Source: Thermothelomyces thermophilus ATCC 42464 (Eukaryota; Ascomycota; Sordariomycetes; Sordariales; Chaetomiaceae). From it: 64,000 nucleotides of DNA. Made by a program: the position numbers and the translations under genes. Below the pieces are notes generated by a model. That model was given only the letters and a program-made list of their open reading frames with translations. It was not told the DNA's origin and made no database searches. The stretch is from assembly GCF_000226095.1 (NCBI RefSeq), contig NC_016477.1:3100001-3164000 (forward strand). Reading direction: 5' to 3'. This document shows, one piece after another, positions 45,169 to 57,449 of this stretch. Numbering within the stretch: the stretch's first letter is position 1; every line of letters begins with the position of its first letter.

Positions 45169-46893
45169 TTACTCCAGAATGCCTTCCGCCGTAGGCAGAG
45201 GAATAGCCTTGTACAGAAGGATGAGCGCCGAGTGTGACTCACCGCCACCAGCCAACGCATCGATCTTGTCCGGAGTCACTTCGGTGACCCTGTCGTCGTT
45301 GAACCACCACCAGTTGCCGTCCTCCTTGCCGACCTTCCCGGTCACCGGGTCCTTGGGGCCCGTCTTCTTCACGTAGGCCGTGTAATGGCCGCTGTCGGCG
45401 CTGGCACCTTGGTGAGTCACCACCGCGCGGAGTTCGTAGATGCCCGACTTGTTGGCACCTTCGTCTTTCCGGAGCTCCGGGTCGATCAAGGCGTTCAGCT
45501 CCTTCTTGGCCTCCAGGAGCGCCGCGTCCTTCTCCGCTTCCCACTCGGCATCCGTCTTGAACGTCTCCGTCATCTCGACATCGCCGTCCGCAGAGGGGGC
45601 AGACTTCTTGCCGTCCTTCTTAGCGCTTTCCTTCTTTTCCTCGCCCTGCCCGTTGTCAAGCGTCGGGTTCCTCTTCCGGCGTTTCCGAGCCCGCTCGACA
45701 TCCTCCTCCTCCTTGCGCACCTCGCGCACCTTGTCCCTGACCGGAATGAGAGCCTTCTTCAACTCATCCGTGCAAAACTCGACCGCGTCCAGCTCGTGCG
45801 GAAACGTGACCTTGCGCATGATCTTGGCCTTCTTCTGGACGTCGCGTTTCCAGAAGAAGCGCACGAAGTGGACTGTGAGGTACTTGGGCAACCGTGAGAT
45901 CTTGGACCTCTTAGTGTACATCACGTCCCTGCCCAGGACCTCGGACCTCTTCTCGATCTTCTCCGTCAAGCCGCCGAGTAAACCGTCCCTCAGATGGGCA
46001 GTCTGGCCGTCGATGTGGCAGTTGAGCTTGAGAAACGTCTCCTTGGCCGAGGTCGGTTGCTCGCCACCTTCGCGAGCCGCCGGGTCGTCACACTCGAGCG
46101 TGCTCGAGAACTCGCCCGACATGTACTTGTCAACGAAGGAAGTCGCGCCAGCAATTTCGCCCTCGGTGGGACTCGGCCACTTTAGCTTTTGCCTCAACTG
46201 CGACACAATCTGCGACCACGCTTCTTCGGCATCCTGCTGCGCAAACCCCGGGCCCTTCTTCGATCGCTCGGCAAACTGAGGGAAGGCCATCCGAAGGGCG
46301 TTCAGGAAGGTGAATGGCGTCATGCCGCCCTGCGTCTCCGACATTTCCTTGAAGAGTTCCTTCAGCTGGTACGTAAGATCCAGCTGAGGGACCTCCGACA
46401 TGGATGTATGCTGGTGCTTCGCAAGGGCTTCCTGGAGTTCGGGGATCGAGCGCAGCGCCTGAAGCGTGGCATTGAGATAACAAGTGTTGCCCAGGTTTAC
46501 CAAGCCGGCCGGAGTGGCGCCCGCTTGCTGTGCGGCTTCGGCTTCAGTCATATCCTCGAGGAACTTGATCTTCTCGGTCGGCCGAACAACCTGGGGACCC
46601 CCCTCTCCAGGCGTACCCATCATCATGATAACCTGGCCGGGTTTCAGCCCCAGCTTGCTCATGTCGGCGTCATCCTTGAGCTGGCCACCCTTCACGAGAA
46701 TCTTCTGGCGATCGGGCTCGACACCGGTCAGGCTGTAGAGTTGGTATTTGAGGACTTCGCCGGTCGAAGAAGTGTCGACCTCGACGTCGTACTTCTTTCC
46801 TTGGTGCTTAATCACCACTACACGGCTCAGGATTAGTTTTCTGAGACGATGACACCGAAACTCCGGGCGTGCCTTACCATTGACAGTTGCCAT
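45169..46893 (-). CDS. UBP6: Proteasome-associated ubiquitin-specific protease Ubp6/USP14
   Basis: Two exons, 46893-46878 (16 nt) and 46817-45169, with a 60-nt intron (GTAAGG, GTGTAG) giving 554 residues; without splicing the frame happens to stay open but the ubiquitin-like domain is broken. The N-terminal ubiquitin-like domain (about 4-75) starts VVIKHQGKKYDVEVD. The peptidase C19 Cys box is GLVNLGNTCYLNATLQAL with Cys118, and the His box is DSGHYTAYVKK with His about 483, followed by WWWFNDDRVTEV and AGGGESHSALILLYK. This domain pair is diagnostic of Ubp6/USP14, which binds the 19S regulatory particle through its ubiquitin-like domain and removes ubiquitin from substrates. A lysine-rich insertion around residues 385-420 (ARKRRKRNP) could be disordered or a nuclear signal. 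It is divergent from ARPC4, 495 bp away. Confidence 0.96.
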   Translation of the reverse strand: MATVNGKARPEFRCHRLRKLILSRVVVIKHQGKKYDVEVDTSSTGEVLKYQLYSLTGVEPDRQKILVKGGQLKDDADMSKLGLKPGQVIMMMGTPGEGGPQVVRPTEKIKFLEDMTEAEAAQQAGATPAGLVNLGNTCYLNATLQALRSIPELQEALAKHQHTSMSEVPQLDLTYQLKELFKEMSETQGGMTPFTFLNALRMAFPQFAERSKKGPGFAQQDAEEAWSQIVSQLRQKLKWPSPTEGEIAGATSFVDKYMSGEFSSTLECDDPAAREGGEQPTSAKETFLKLNCHIDGQTAHLRDGLLGGLTEKIEKRSEVLGRDVMYTKRSKISRLPKYLTVHFVRFFWKRDVQKKAKIMRKVTFPHELDAVEFCTDELKKALIPVRDKVREVRKEEEDVERARKRRKRNPTLDNGQGEEKKESAKKDGKKSAPSADGDVEMTETFKTDAEWEAEKDAALLEAKKELNALIDPELRKDEGANKSGIYELRAVVTHQGASADSGHYTAYVKKTGPKDPVTGKVGKEDGNWWWFNDDRVTEVTPDKIDALAGGGESHSALILLYKAIPLPTAEGILE

Positions 46894-47388
46894 CTTAGAA
46901 CTCTAGGAATGAGTGCCGAGAATGGCACTCGAGGACGATTAAGAAAGATGATGTAAAGGGGAGGAGGAGGAAAACTAAGTCCCGAGCCTGTCTCTAAGGG
47001 CTTAAATCGAACACTTGAGGTTGCCCAGGACGTGCTTGCGCGGCGTAATTGTCAACCTGGAACCTGACGTGGCGGCAAACAGTGGAAGAGGAAAGAATGG
47101 GCGGCGGGGTTGTAACGGCGGGACAGGACCGCCATGGAGCCAAGCTAAGCCAAGCCGGCCTTGGAGCTCCTGGCAGGGGGTTCGGCTGCCATGATTACGT
47201 AACTCAAGATCGAACCCCTGTGCCCCGCCTTCTCCAGGCTGAGCTGCTGCCCAGTTCAAGGTATCCGCAAGTGGGAACTTATCAGCGGCCGTGACACCCA
47301 CGAACGACGACGACGACGACGAGGACGACAGCAGCGCAGACAACCAAACTCGCTGCTGGTCCATCTGATTGAGTTTCCTGCAGCAGAT
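46894..47388. promoter_or_regulatory. Bidirectional promoter region UBP6/ARPC4
   Basis: This is 495 bp between two divergent start codons. It contains a GAC/GAG run (47300-47330) and a pyrimidine-poor GC-rich core; no TATA box is evident. Both genes are housekeeping, so a shared promoter is plausible. Confidence 0.5.
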
Positions 47389-48165
47389 ATGGTGAGATTA
47401 AGCTTACCACGCAACATCAGCCTGCATTTCCAATGCAAGCCGGCAACGCAAGACCAACCGCTGACCTCTCATTGTTCCCCCGCAGTCCCAATCACTCCGC
47501 CCATACCTTCAGGCTGTCCGGAGCAGCTTGACAGCCGCCCTCTGCCTCTCAAACTTCGCATCGCAAACTGCCGAGCGGCACAATGTTCCAGAGGTCGAGG
47601 CTCGCACGTCGCCCGAGGTGCTGCTGACGCCGCTCACCATTGCGCGCAACGAGAACGAGCGCGTCCTGATCGAGCCCAGCATCAACAGCGTACGGATCAG
47701 CATCAAGATCAAGCAGGCCGACGAGATTGAGCATATTCTTGTTCACAAGTTCACCCGCTTCTTGACGCAGCGCGCCGAGTCCTTCTTCATCCTTCGCCGG
47801 AAGCCCATCAAGGTTGGACCATCCAACGATGCGCCTTGTGGACTTCGGTGATCGGCTGACAAGTATCAGGGATACGATATCTCGTTCTTGATCACGAACT
47901 TCCATACCGAGGAGATGTTGAAGCACAAGCTGGTCGATTTTATTATTCAGTTCATGGAGGAAGTAGACAAGGAGATCTCGGAGATGAAGCTATTTGTACG
48001 TCGTGCCCTCTCTGGCCCCCATCATGGCACTTGCTGACGACTCGGAACAGTTGAATGCGCGGGCGCGGTTTGTAGCAGAATCTTTCCTGACCCCGGTAAG
48101 ACCTACTCTTCCTATATGCCAAGCTTATCGTTGGCCCCTAACCTGTGCTCTCTCAGTTCGATTGA
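47389..48165 (+). CDS. ARC19: Arp2/3 complex subunit 4 (p20)
   Basis: Five coding exons: 47389-47391 (ATG alone), 47486-47812, 47870-47995, 48051-48095 and 48157-48165 (169 residues). All junctions are phase 0, and donors are GTGAGA, GTTGGA, GTACGT and GTAAGA. The product [20 protein letters not shown], then [27 protein letters not shown] and [11 protein letters not shown] with [16 protein letters not shown] at the end matches ARPC4 along its length (human 168 residues). ARPC4 is a core scaffold subunit of the Arp2/3 complex, which nucleates branched actin filaments at endocytic patches. The first coding exon holds only the start codon and the last only Phe-Asp-stop. The GTTGGA donor is weak but required by the conserved frame. 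Confidence 0.95.
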
Positions 48166-50045
48166 GTGAGGAATGTCCCCGGGTGACGTGGACATGATAT
48201 ATGCACCTACTTCTGAGACGGGACATCCTACGAAGCCAAAGAGCTGCTGTCCGCTCTAAGCATTGCGCTCGGCGTTTCGGTTGAGAGAAAAGCACACTTG
48301 AGGAGCCCGAAATGGACTCGGGCTATTTGTGAATGAGCCCTGTATGGGATCTTTACCACAAGGATGCCACCACCACCACCTCGCACATCCTCAATATACA
48401 CGACCATGATCAAAATTATCAATCTCCCAGCCTGACTGAAGAGTGGTGACCGTCGCGTGAGCGGGCACTCAGCCTGTCCTGGACCGCACAGTCAGATTCC
48501 GTGACATTATAGTTTCCTTTCGGCTCCCGCGCTCTCCCCGCCTGAAAAGAACACGAGTATTCTCGGTCTAGGGTGTTTCCCGTTTTCCGCATGGAAGTGG
48601 GAGTACAAATCTCGCTGCTGGTCCTTTTGTGCCTTGGCCATTGTCGTCACAGCTGTTCTATTCATCTCTTTTCATCGAAACAATCGGCGCCAACAGCACA
48701 CCAGGATTCATTACTCCCTACTCCCCCAATAGCCCCAGTTGTACTCCCCCACACAATCGCTGAAACACGCATTCATTTCTTGATTCTATTGTAGGCATTC
48801 TTGATTCTATTGTGTATAGCCCAAGCAACAGAACAGATTCATTCGTGTTCATATAAGGTGCCTAACAATAACCCTCCCCTACCCTCCCTCTTTTCTACTC
48901 CTCGCTCGCAACGCTGAAGTCGTTCATAGTATGCGCTGTTGTGCTCTCCGCGAACTAAAACCACCAAAACCTGCCAGAGCTTCGTGTCAACAAAGGGTCT
49001 TGACAATTCCTCGGAGCAGCCAGAAACTGTTCAGGTTAAGGTATTGCCATTACTGCCTTTCCCGTGCACCCCGAAACACTGTCAACCTCGATCAGAAAGG
49101 TCTCTGGGTTCTCCTTGATATCTGCAACAACCCAGAACTCTGCCAGTCCTGTTAGCTCCGGATCGATCTCTATTGTTTCGCGACACTCATCGCCATTCGA
49201 CTCTGCCAAAGAACACCACATTTTCAGGTGAGTACTACGATAATAACTCTCTCCTCCATTTCTCGTTTAATTTCTATATGTTCTCCATCGATCGTCTCTA
49301 CCACTACAAACCCCTGGCTTCTTTTCTTTCAAATACCCACAGTTGTTCGCCGCAAGCACCGGGCGCCGTCTTGTCTCGATCCATCCCTAGCACCAAATAT
49401 TCGAATGCTTGTACTGGCAATACTCGCAGCTGCTTCTCTTTGAAAAGTCCATCTTCATCTGTTATTTTCCACCTCGTCTTTCGAGCAGGTCTCATCTCAA
49501 GGAGCACAAAGATACCTAAGTTTTGAGAGAAACGTTTTCTCGTCTCGCTACCTTTCCGCATCTTCCCACGATTCTTCATAGAACTCGCTTCTCCTACCAC
49601 CCTCATACCCGTGCTCACACCTCTTTCTCGCTCTCCTTTGATTCACTCAAGCATTTCGAGCATTTTTTGCTACCTGCCAGCTTTCCGCAGCTGTTTCAAT
49701 CTGTCCCCAAACAGCTCAAAGCATTCAGGCCCTCTCTTGTTTCTTTCTTTCTCCCTCCTTCCCTCAACAACAGCTTTGTCACCTCCTCGGCTTCTATCAC
49801 TAGGTCAGAAACTTTATTGCTTCATCCTCGACCGCCTTTTTTTTTAACAAACGCCTCGCTGATTCGGGCACTTGACATCCCAGTGTGGAACAGAACGGTC
49901 GCCTCACGTCAGGCCTCCGGGTTCTTTGATTTCTCTTTGACTTGCCCAGCATCTCGACCCAGACGACTCAAGACCGGGCTAACACAATATATGCTCAGGC
50001 ACAGCAGGCTACCACACGTACTCGTCGCTGAACTCGCCGCTGAGT
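48166..50045. promoter_or_regulatory. ARPC4 3' end and promoter/long leader of the RRM gene
   Basis: This is 1.9 kb without a supported gene. From about 48.85 kb the plus strand becomes strongly C/T-rich (CTTT, TTTCTC, CCTTCC words up to about 49.85 kb), typical of fungal promoters and 5' leaders of highly transcribed or regulated genes. Short upstream frames are present. Introns in the leader are possible, for example donor-like GTGAGTAC at about 49227. Confidence 0.5.
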
Positions 50046-52679
50046 ATGGTGGCTGCTTTACCCAATAACAACGCGACGGTTGCTGGGGACTCGTCAGCCA
50101 CGCGTAACGACGAGATGATCAAGCAGCAGAGGTCTGGCTTTACGGCCGTCATTGAGGCTGACGACAACGACGACACCGGCGGCGGCGTCTTGCTTCGCGA
50201 TTTCGAGGATGACAACTACTCCGGCCACGGCGCGTCGACTCCGATGGGTACTAACAGTAGCAGTTCTTCTGCGAACAGTTGTGCCACGCACCCGCACAAG
50301 AATCCCTCGACCGCGTCCTTCGCAACATCGGTCCCGTCAGGCCGTTCCAACGCATTCGCGCCCATTGGTACTGGCCGCTTCTCTGAACACATGGTGACGG
50401 CCAACAACGGCGGCGCATGGTTTGCTTCCAGTGACCCCTCGGTATGTCTGAAAAAAGGGTTGTTCTTTGATATACTTGGTAAACAGACATCTGACACATC
50501 TGAACTCTTTGCCTTTAAGGGTGGTAATAAGGCCACAGGCAACAGTGTCCAGAGACACAGCGACTCAACCGTACGGGGCCGCAACTTCGTCACGGACAGC
50601 ATTCACGATCCGACTTGCGTGAGTGTGACGAACAGCTCCAACGAGAGGATGACCGTCCCGCACAAATGGTGAAACTAACAACGGACAGCTGAATGATTAT
50701 TTGCAGCCGAGCCCCCGTCATGGAATACAGCTTAGCCGCAGCCAAGGCTTCATTGATCCTTTCAACATGACCCCGATCGCCCAAGGAGGCGCGATGCAGT
50801 ACCCTCAGTCTGCCCATGCCACGGGTTACTCTTGGGGCAGTACGCCTACATACCGTACTGCAGGCAATACGTACAACACGCCGCAGACCACCGGATATGC
50901 CGCTGCTAAAGACGCCGTGTACGTGAGCATGGAGGCCACCCCGTCGCATATGCCAAAGAAGGTTGGCAAGAACCCGAGTGCAACTCCACAGTCGAGTTCG
51001 GTCTACAACCAGTACAACCAGACTGAGCCGCGCAACTTTGCGCCACGGGCCGGAGCTCAGTATTACATGCCTCCCCCTCCGGCTTTCAGCCTGGGCCATC
51101 GTGGTGCTGCTACCAAGAGGCACGAAGAGCCCCTGATCCTGGGAACGGATACCGACCCCTTCTTGTCGCCACCCCCCAGGGGCATCAACGGCCATGGCAT
51201 GTCCCAGGCTCTTGTCCTGCCGTCTGTTCCCGAGAACAATCAGCTGGCCATGGTCCATCAGGCATGGTACGACTCGGCTCCCGCCGAGATCCGCGCCATG
51301 CGCTCAGACCAGCTCAACAAGCTCACTGACGGCCCAATGGGTCTCCCGGCTCAAGAAGTTGCCCTGGACCCAGACAACTTTCCCTTCATTGAGGCTACTA
51401 CCCAAGCCAAGCCTGTCGGCCATGGTGTCGTCAAGATCAGGAACGTATGTCACGCACCATTTCCTCTCCCACACTGATGCGCGACAGTCTCGGCTGAAAT
51501 TTGCCTGTCTAATTACAGATTCCTTTTGGCACCAAGCGCGCCGAAATCATTGCCTTTCTCGGTCGCAACTCCAAGATTCTCAATGACAACCAGGAGCCGG
51601 TCCACATCATCATGGAGCGCGTCTCCTCCAAAACGCAGGACTGCTATGTCGAGTTTGTGAGCGCGCAGGATGCCGTGAGGGCCGTGGACCGCCACCGCGA
51701 CAACATGCAGAAGGGGCGCCCCTCGCGCCTGGGTGACCGCCCTGTCGAAGTACAGCTGTCGAGCCAGGCTGCTCTCATGAAGGATTTGTTCCCGCTCGCT
51801 GCCGGGGTCTGGTGGGACAATGCCAAACCGGTCATCCTGGCGCCGATTGACGGCCAGCCGTGGAAGACCTTCAAGGGTTTCGTCACCGAGGAGGAGATGA
51901 CTATGCTGGTCAAGCACGTCGAGATCCCGCAGCGGGTGAGTTCTAACTTACGTCTTTGCGTGCTGGCATGGCATCCCCAAGGCAAACTGAATCACAATCA
52001 TGCTGACCCCCCGCGGTTCGGTTGCTTGCAGTCTCCCTACTCCAAGGAGTGCCCCCAGCGTCCCTACGAGTGCATGATTTCCACGATCAAGAAGCTGCCC
52101 TGGTACATGGCCGACCACATCACGCTCCGCCAGCGCCATGCCATCTACGACGCCACCGTTAGGCTCATTGTGCTCCTGAAGCAGGCCCTGCAGCGCGAGC
52201 ATCGCAGCCACGAGACGGTCATCAACCCGCAGCTGATGAAGCGTCTGGTCACGGCCGCCATGCTGTGCCCGGGCTTCTCCGTCGTGCAGAAGGACAACAT
52301 CGCGGTGCTCGCCGACATGGAGGACGACCGCGCCCGCACGTTCAACCAGCCTCGGTTCGCCGAGCAGTGGGTGCACCTGCACGGCATCTGCCCCAGGCCC
52401 GGCACGCCCCTCGACGTGCTCGAGTGGTACATCGCCATCATCCGCGAGGAGACCACGCGCCGCGTCCACCGCAAGCACATTGTCGAGCGCAGCGAGATCC
52501 AGCGCACCGCCTGCTACACCTCGCTCTACTTTGGCTACATGTGGCACGAGATCGGCCTGCCCACCGGCAGAGAACTGGACAACCTCACCCTTCGCCAGGT
52601 CGCCCGTTGCGAGCTCGCTGTCATTGAGCGCATCTTGCGCCGGGTCTTTCCAGCCCAGGAGGAGTACGCCCTGAACTAA
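50046..52679 (+). CDS. RRM-domain RNA-binding protein
   Basis: Five exons: 50046-50441, 50520-50618, 50707-51444, 51519-51935 and 52032-52679 (765 residues), all phase 0, donors GTATGT or GTGAGT. Residues 1-400 are Ser/Thr/Asn-rich, poorly structured sequence. An RNA recognition motif spans about 405-490, with RNP2-like VVKIRNIPF (split by intron 3) and RNP1-like DCYVEFVS. A second domain-like region (about 500-560, VILAPIDGQPW, GFVTEEEMTML) precedes a long helical C-terminus (MISTIKKLPWYMADHITLRQ and onward). The layout suggests a cytoplasmic or nuclear mRNA-binding regulator; the target is unknown. The qRRM-like spacing recalls hnRNP H/F-type domains, an inference only. The first intron is a multiple of three with two usable acceptors (50486 and 50519), so isoforms without a frame change are possible. 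I chose 50519 for its CTGAC branch site. Confidence 0.88.
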
Positions 52680-54331
52680 GGGAAAAAAGTAATCTGGAGG
52701 ATCAGAAGAAGTCTCGGATTGTCCTGGGGGAGATGCATCCATATGACTTTTCCCCTCTCGGGTAGCCGCGGCATTATGTTGGTCAACATCTTATGACTCC
52801 TTGATCGTTTGTGCCGGAGATTGCAGATTGAATCCCCGGCGGCAGATCCCTCCTCTCTTGGCAGTTCAGGACATCCACCCTCCCGTACTGACGCTAACTC
52901 GTCCTGACGATCTCGCGGAATTCCCCCGCACTTCAAAACCGATTAATCCGTGCAATCTCACGGTACCATATTAGCTCATGCCAGGGACAAGACCAGCCTT
53001 GGTTTGACTCCAGCTCGCAAGCGCAGAGCCAATAACTCCCGCCTTCTTTTTTTTTTCTTTCCTACTTTTCGGTATATGACTGCCGATGTCATCTCGTCTC
53101 TAATTTTTTCTCTTTACAGCTTGGTAAGGGCAAGACCGCTTTGAGTCTTGTCGTTCTTTCGACAGCTAGCAATGAGTGGACCGAGGGTAGGGGCGCGGCG
53201 TAGACCGCTGCATATCTGCTGCGATTTACTGACAGGCCAGTCAACCCATGCCGCCTTGTCATGGAATGACATCTATCCAGCTACCTAGATACCCAAGGAA
53301 AGGTCCATATAGTGTCGGTTGACGGCCCTGTTTTTGCCCGACAGGGAGAACTTGGGAGATGATGATTCATGACACTGGCATACACTGGAACGACTCCTCT
53401 GATGGAGAGTGGATAGGCCTGCAGAGGGCAGATTATGGGCCTCTAGAGTATTACCTCTTTGTTTTCAAGAGGAGAGGAACTATCCTAGCATTATTATTAA
53501 TCGTCACATATTCCCCCTCCCCCCGGAAAAAAAAGGGCCCCAGTAGCGGAAATTGCGCACGCGTTTTGCCAGAAAGGATTGATCAAAAATGAGGCCTATG
53601 CGGTAATCTCTTCCCCAGCGCATGTGTAAAAAGAATCATGGAAAGGTTGGGCTGATGGACATGTGAGTGTAGCAATCAAAATGTCCATTGTCCAACACTC
53701 TTCACCCCCTGAATTTGTAAACAAAAGAGCGCACTATTCCCGCTTATCCGTGGAAACAGAAACATATGGCTCAGTTATCATTGTTATCATCAAAAACAAC
53801 ATCAAGTGCTTGGTATTTCACTCTCGCACAGAATTCCATACAACCAGAGCACTTTGAGCATTCTAGTAAGGAAAGGAAACAACTTACTCCGTATTCAAAA
53901 GCAGTTATTTGGGATAGGCTCCCCCATCTTGGAATAGGGGAGCACTGAAGGCCCGTGCTTCTTAAGAGCGTTTAAACGCGATGACGTCGGCATGTCCGAA
54001 GAATAGCCGACCCGAACCAGTACTACAGTAGTAATCCGTACTTTCAACCGGATTAGTTAGACGCGTCTCGCTTGTCCGTCCCACCCAAAAAAAAGTTGGA
54101 GACAAGCGGTTTCTTATCGCGATATCGATCTCTCGGATTCTCGTTTCCGCATTGCAACTGTTTCCTCCTTCAGACTCTTACACGAGCCAGCTCTCGCACA
54201 ACAATGCAAAGCCGTTGATCTGGACAACTGGAGATCAAGAGGAACCTCTAACCTTTACTCTCGGGTTGCCGACACCCGAGCACAAGGACGAAATCAAGAT
54301 CCGGTGACAGCCGACAATCCCGGTGCATCTC
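52680..54331. other. Intergenic region between RRM gene and RIM2
   Basis: This holds the 3' UTR of the RRM gene and the promoter of the carrier gene. T-rich stretches lie at 53046-53058 and 53105-53115 and a C/A run at 53515-53535; an ACTCCGTA word lies at about 53887. No coding frame with family features is seen. Confidence 0.55.
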
Positions 54332-55673
54332 ATGGCGACAGCCTCTGCCGCCAGGTCGACAATGGTCGGTGGCCCTGAAAAGAGCATGTCGCACATGTCG
54401 CATGCCGATGCCCCGCTCACACAGTCTCGCGAGATTGGCGATATCAATCCCGAGTCGCGACAGGGAGATCCGATCGTCAACCGGGCCCAATCGATATCAT
54501 TTGCGAAATCATGGAACCACATGCTGGCGGGAGGGTAAGGAACGCCCTTGGGTTTCGGATCACACAGCGAATCTAGGCCGAGCCGAGCCATGCTGACACC
54601 GCATTTTTCTTTGACGTAGGATCGGTGGCATGACGGCGGCGACCCTGACGGCGCCGCTTGATGTGCTCAAGACCAGGCTTCAGTCCGACTTCTACCAGGC
54701 GCAGATCAAGGCGTCCCGGGCCTCAATAGCCGCGCCCATGAACCCCCTGCGGACCGTCGCGTTTCATTTCAACGAGACCATGTCCATCCTCGGCGCCGTC
54801 TACCGCCAGGAGGGCCCTCGCGCGCTCTTCAAGGGCCTCGGTCCGAACCTGGTCGGCGTGATCCCGGCCCGCTCCATCAACTTCTACACGTACGGCAACG
54901 GCAAGCGCATCATCGGCGACTACTTCGACAACAAGGACTCGGCCTGGATACACCTCAGCGCGGGGGGCCTGGCCGGCATCGTCACCAGCACCGCGACCAA
55001 CCCCATCTGGATGGTCAAGACTCGCCTGCAGCTCGATAAGAACATGGCGCTCGAGAGTGGCGGCGTCACCAAGCGCAGGTACAAGAACAGCCTGGACTGC
55101 ATCCGGCAGGTGTTGCGAGACGAAGGAATTCGCGGTCTCTACAAGGGCATGAGCGCGAGCTACCTCGGCGTGGCCGAGTCGACCATGCACTGGATGCTCT
55201 ACGAGCAGATCAAGCGGTCGCTCGCGAGGAGAGAGGAGCGCATTACTCTCAGCGGGAGGCCTAAGAACTGGTGGGATCACACGGTCGATTGGACGGGCAA
55301 GTTTGGCGCCGCCGGCTTTTCCAAGTTCGTCGCGGCCGTCATCACATACCCGCACGAGGTAGGTTCCTGCTGCCAGCAGAAGCTATCCCCCCTCCCCTCC
55401 CCTCTTTCTCCCCACAACACAACACACCGGGTTTCAGGAAAATGCTGACGGGAATCCCAGGTCGCCCGCACCCGCCTGCGTCAAGCGCCCATGGCCGACG
55501 GCCGCCCGAAATACACCGGCCTCATCCAGTGCTTCAAGCTAGTCTTCAAGGAGGAGGGCATGATGGGCCTGTACGGCGGCATGACACCCCATCTGCTCCG
55601 GACAGTCCCAAGCGCGGCCATCATGTTCGGCATGTACGAGGGCATCCTCCGCCTGCTCAACACCCCGGCGTGA
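54332..55673 (+). CDS. RIM2: Mitochondrial pyrimidine nucleotide carrier, RIM2/SLC25A33-36 type
   Basis: Three exons: 54332-54534, 54620-55358 and 55461-55673 (384 residues), donors GTAAGG and GTAGGT. Three mitochondrial carrier repeats are visible through their signature motifs PLDVLKTRLQ, NPIWMVKTRLQ and YPHEVARTRLR; the third is split by intron 2 between Glu and Val. NPIW in repeat 2 and YPHE in repeat 3 are characteristic of the Rim2 group. Rim2 exchanges pyrimidine (deoxy)nucleotides across the inner mitochondrial membrane and supports mtDNA synthesis. An N-terminal Ser/Met-rich extension of about 60 residues precedes the first membrane segment (HMLAGGIGGMTAATLTAPLD). The start is the first ATG of the open frame; Met12 is an alternative. 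The gene is convergent with SNX3. Confidence 0.94.
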
Positions 55674-57449
55674 TAAAAAAAAACAACAACATTGAGACTT
55701 TGCCGGCTCCCACCCCCTCTCTCATCCCGGCGCTACGACGAAACATCCTCGAAAGCGACGAACTGTACCATCACCGTGTATAACAGAAGATTAAAAAGCG
55801 TAGCCTACTATCTCCCCTTACGTACCTCACTCTACTAATCTAAGTACCCACAGCCTCTGATTTGGCCTGGGGCAAACCGATCTGTCCGGGCGCGTGGCCC
55901 CGGGGGGGTAGGCATTCTCTCGCGCTTCTCTCGCTCCTCTAGAGAGCTTGACGCTTGAGACCTTCGACGTGCCCCCAATTAGCCTATCGACTGTCGACAG
56001 ATACGATACCCTCCTCCTATCCTGTACCATATAGAATCGCAGCAGGGACGGACATAGAAGCGGGTCTGGGTCGGTTCATGCGGCATCTGGCTGGCATTCT
56101 GTACATTTTCTCAACTTTTTTGTCTGCATTTATTTTTTTTGGCTTTGATATTGCATTGATCGGCGATATTGGCGTTTTCGACATCCCCTTTTCTCCTTGA
56201 CGGATGGAGGGAGAGAGAGAGAGAGGGAAAGAGAGAGAGAAAAAGAGAGAGAACAGCACAACGAGAAGTGCTTGTCCAAAGAACTTGGATGACGACAAAG
56301 TGGAAACGAACGGATGGAGACGTGGATACATACGCACGCGGGCGCGGACGGGATCGGCGACGGCATGGTTTTCTCATAACCCACTACTATCATCTGACTC
56401 TGGAAGGGGACATGTACGAAATGGACCGGCACGCCTGAGAGATGGCCTGCACTACGTGTGTATGTCGCAACTTTGGCCGTGGGAAAAGTCGACGCTTATC
56501 CATGCAATGTATATATATGGAAGGAGGGAGACCGAGATGGGCACATCGCAATGAGCCCGGAGAGATAAAAACAGGGGAGGGCATATTGTTTTGCAGCCGC
56601 CTGCCGGCCTGACGCGTCTCCTCTCCAGATACAATTAATTGACTGATATAACATTGTCAGTGAAGGATAGCAGCCCTGAGTGTTGTGCCGCCTCTGATGC
56701 AGCATCACGGACCTTCTCGATGAGCCACAAAGTTTGAGATTGATCTCGTTGCTGAATACGTTCAAAGTAGTCAGTCTGCAGCTATGTAGGATATCTCGCG
56801 CTGTCTGCGCCAGAGAGCCTGGCGAATGAGAGAAAACGAAGAAATATGACGAAAAGACCAGCAGGGGAAAAAAAAGAAAAACGAGAGACAGTACATAGAA
56901 GAAAGTACCCTCAAAAACCCAACTTGACTCCCCCACGCCATTGACGCGCTGAAATACATAGAACGATACACCATCCTAGCATAAGCACCTCCGCTGCCTT
57001 GAGACCATGATTGCTCCGAAGCCATGTATCCTTGCAATCTGGAGCAGTCTTCCCGAATGAGCAATCCTGCCCTTGCCCATAACCCTAAGTTGCTTTGTGT
57101 TTCCAACCTGGCACAGAGGCCGGGGAAAACGTCAAGAGAGTCAAGCCAAAACCCAATGTTAATCCCCCAGCTTATGCGCCTCAAGCCATCCCCTGGGCGG
57201 CCGTTTCCGCAATTTCCGCGGAGGCCGCGAGGGATGCCCTGGGGCGTTCGAATCCTCTCTGCGGTTGTTGGTGTCGTCCCTGTCTCTCTCTCCCCGCAGC
57301 AGTCTCCACTTGGACAGCATCAGCCTCCCCCCCGACGCGGATGATGATAATGATGGTGGTGGTGGTGGTGGTTGTTGTTGTGTTCGCGGTGGAGTAGGAG
57401 GAGGAGGAGGAGGAGGAGATGAGATGCATGGCGAGTTGCTCGTGCAGCG
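55674..57449. other. Convergent intergenic region between RIM2 and SNX3
   Basis: No gene is supported. It contains a GA-dinucleotide tract (about 56208-56254) and, near the SNX3 stop, trinucleotide runs of GGT/GTT (about 57353-57380) and GGA (about 57395-57418). These give spurious poly-Gly, poly-Val and poly-Thr frames. Both 3' ends must lie in these 1.8 kb, unusually long for a convergent pair in this window. Confidence 0.55.
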
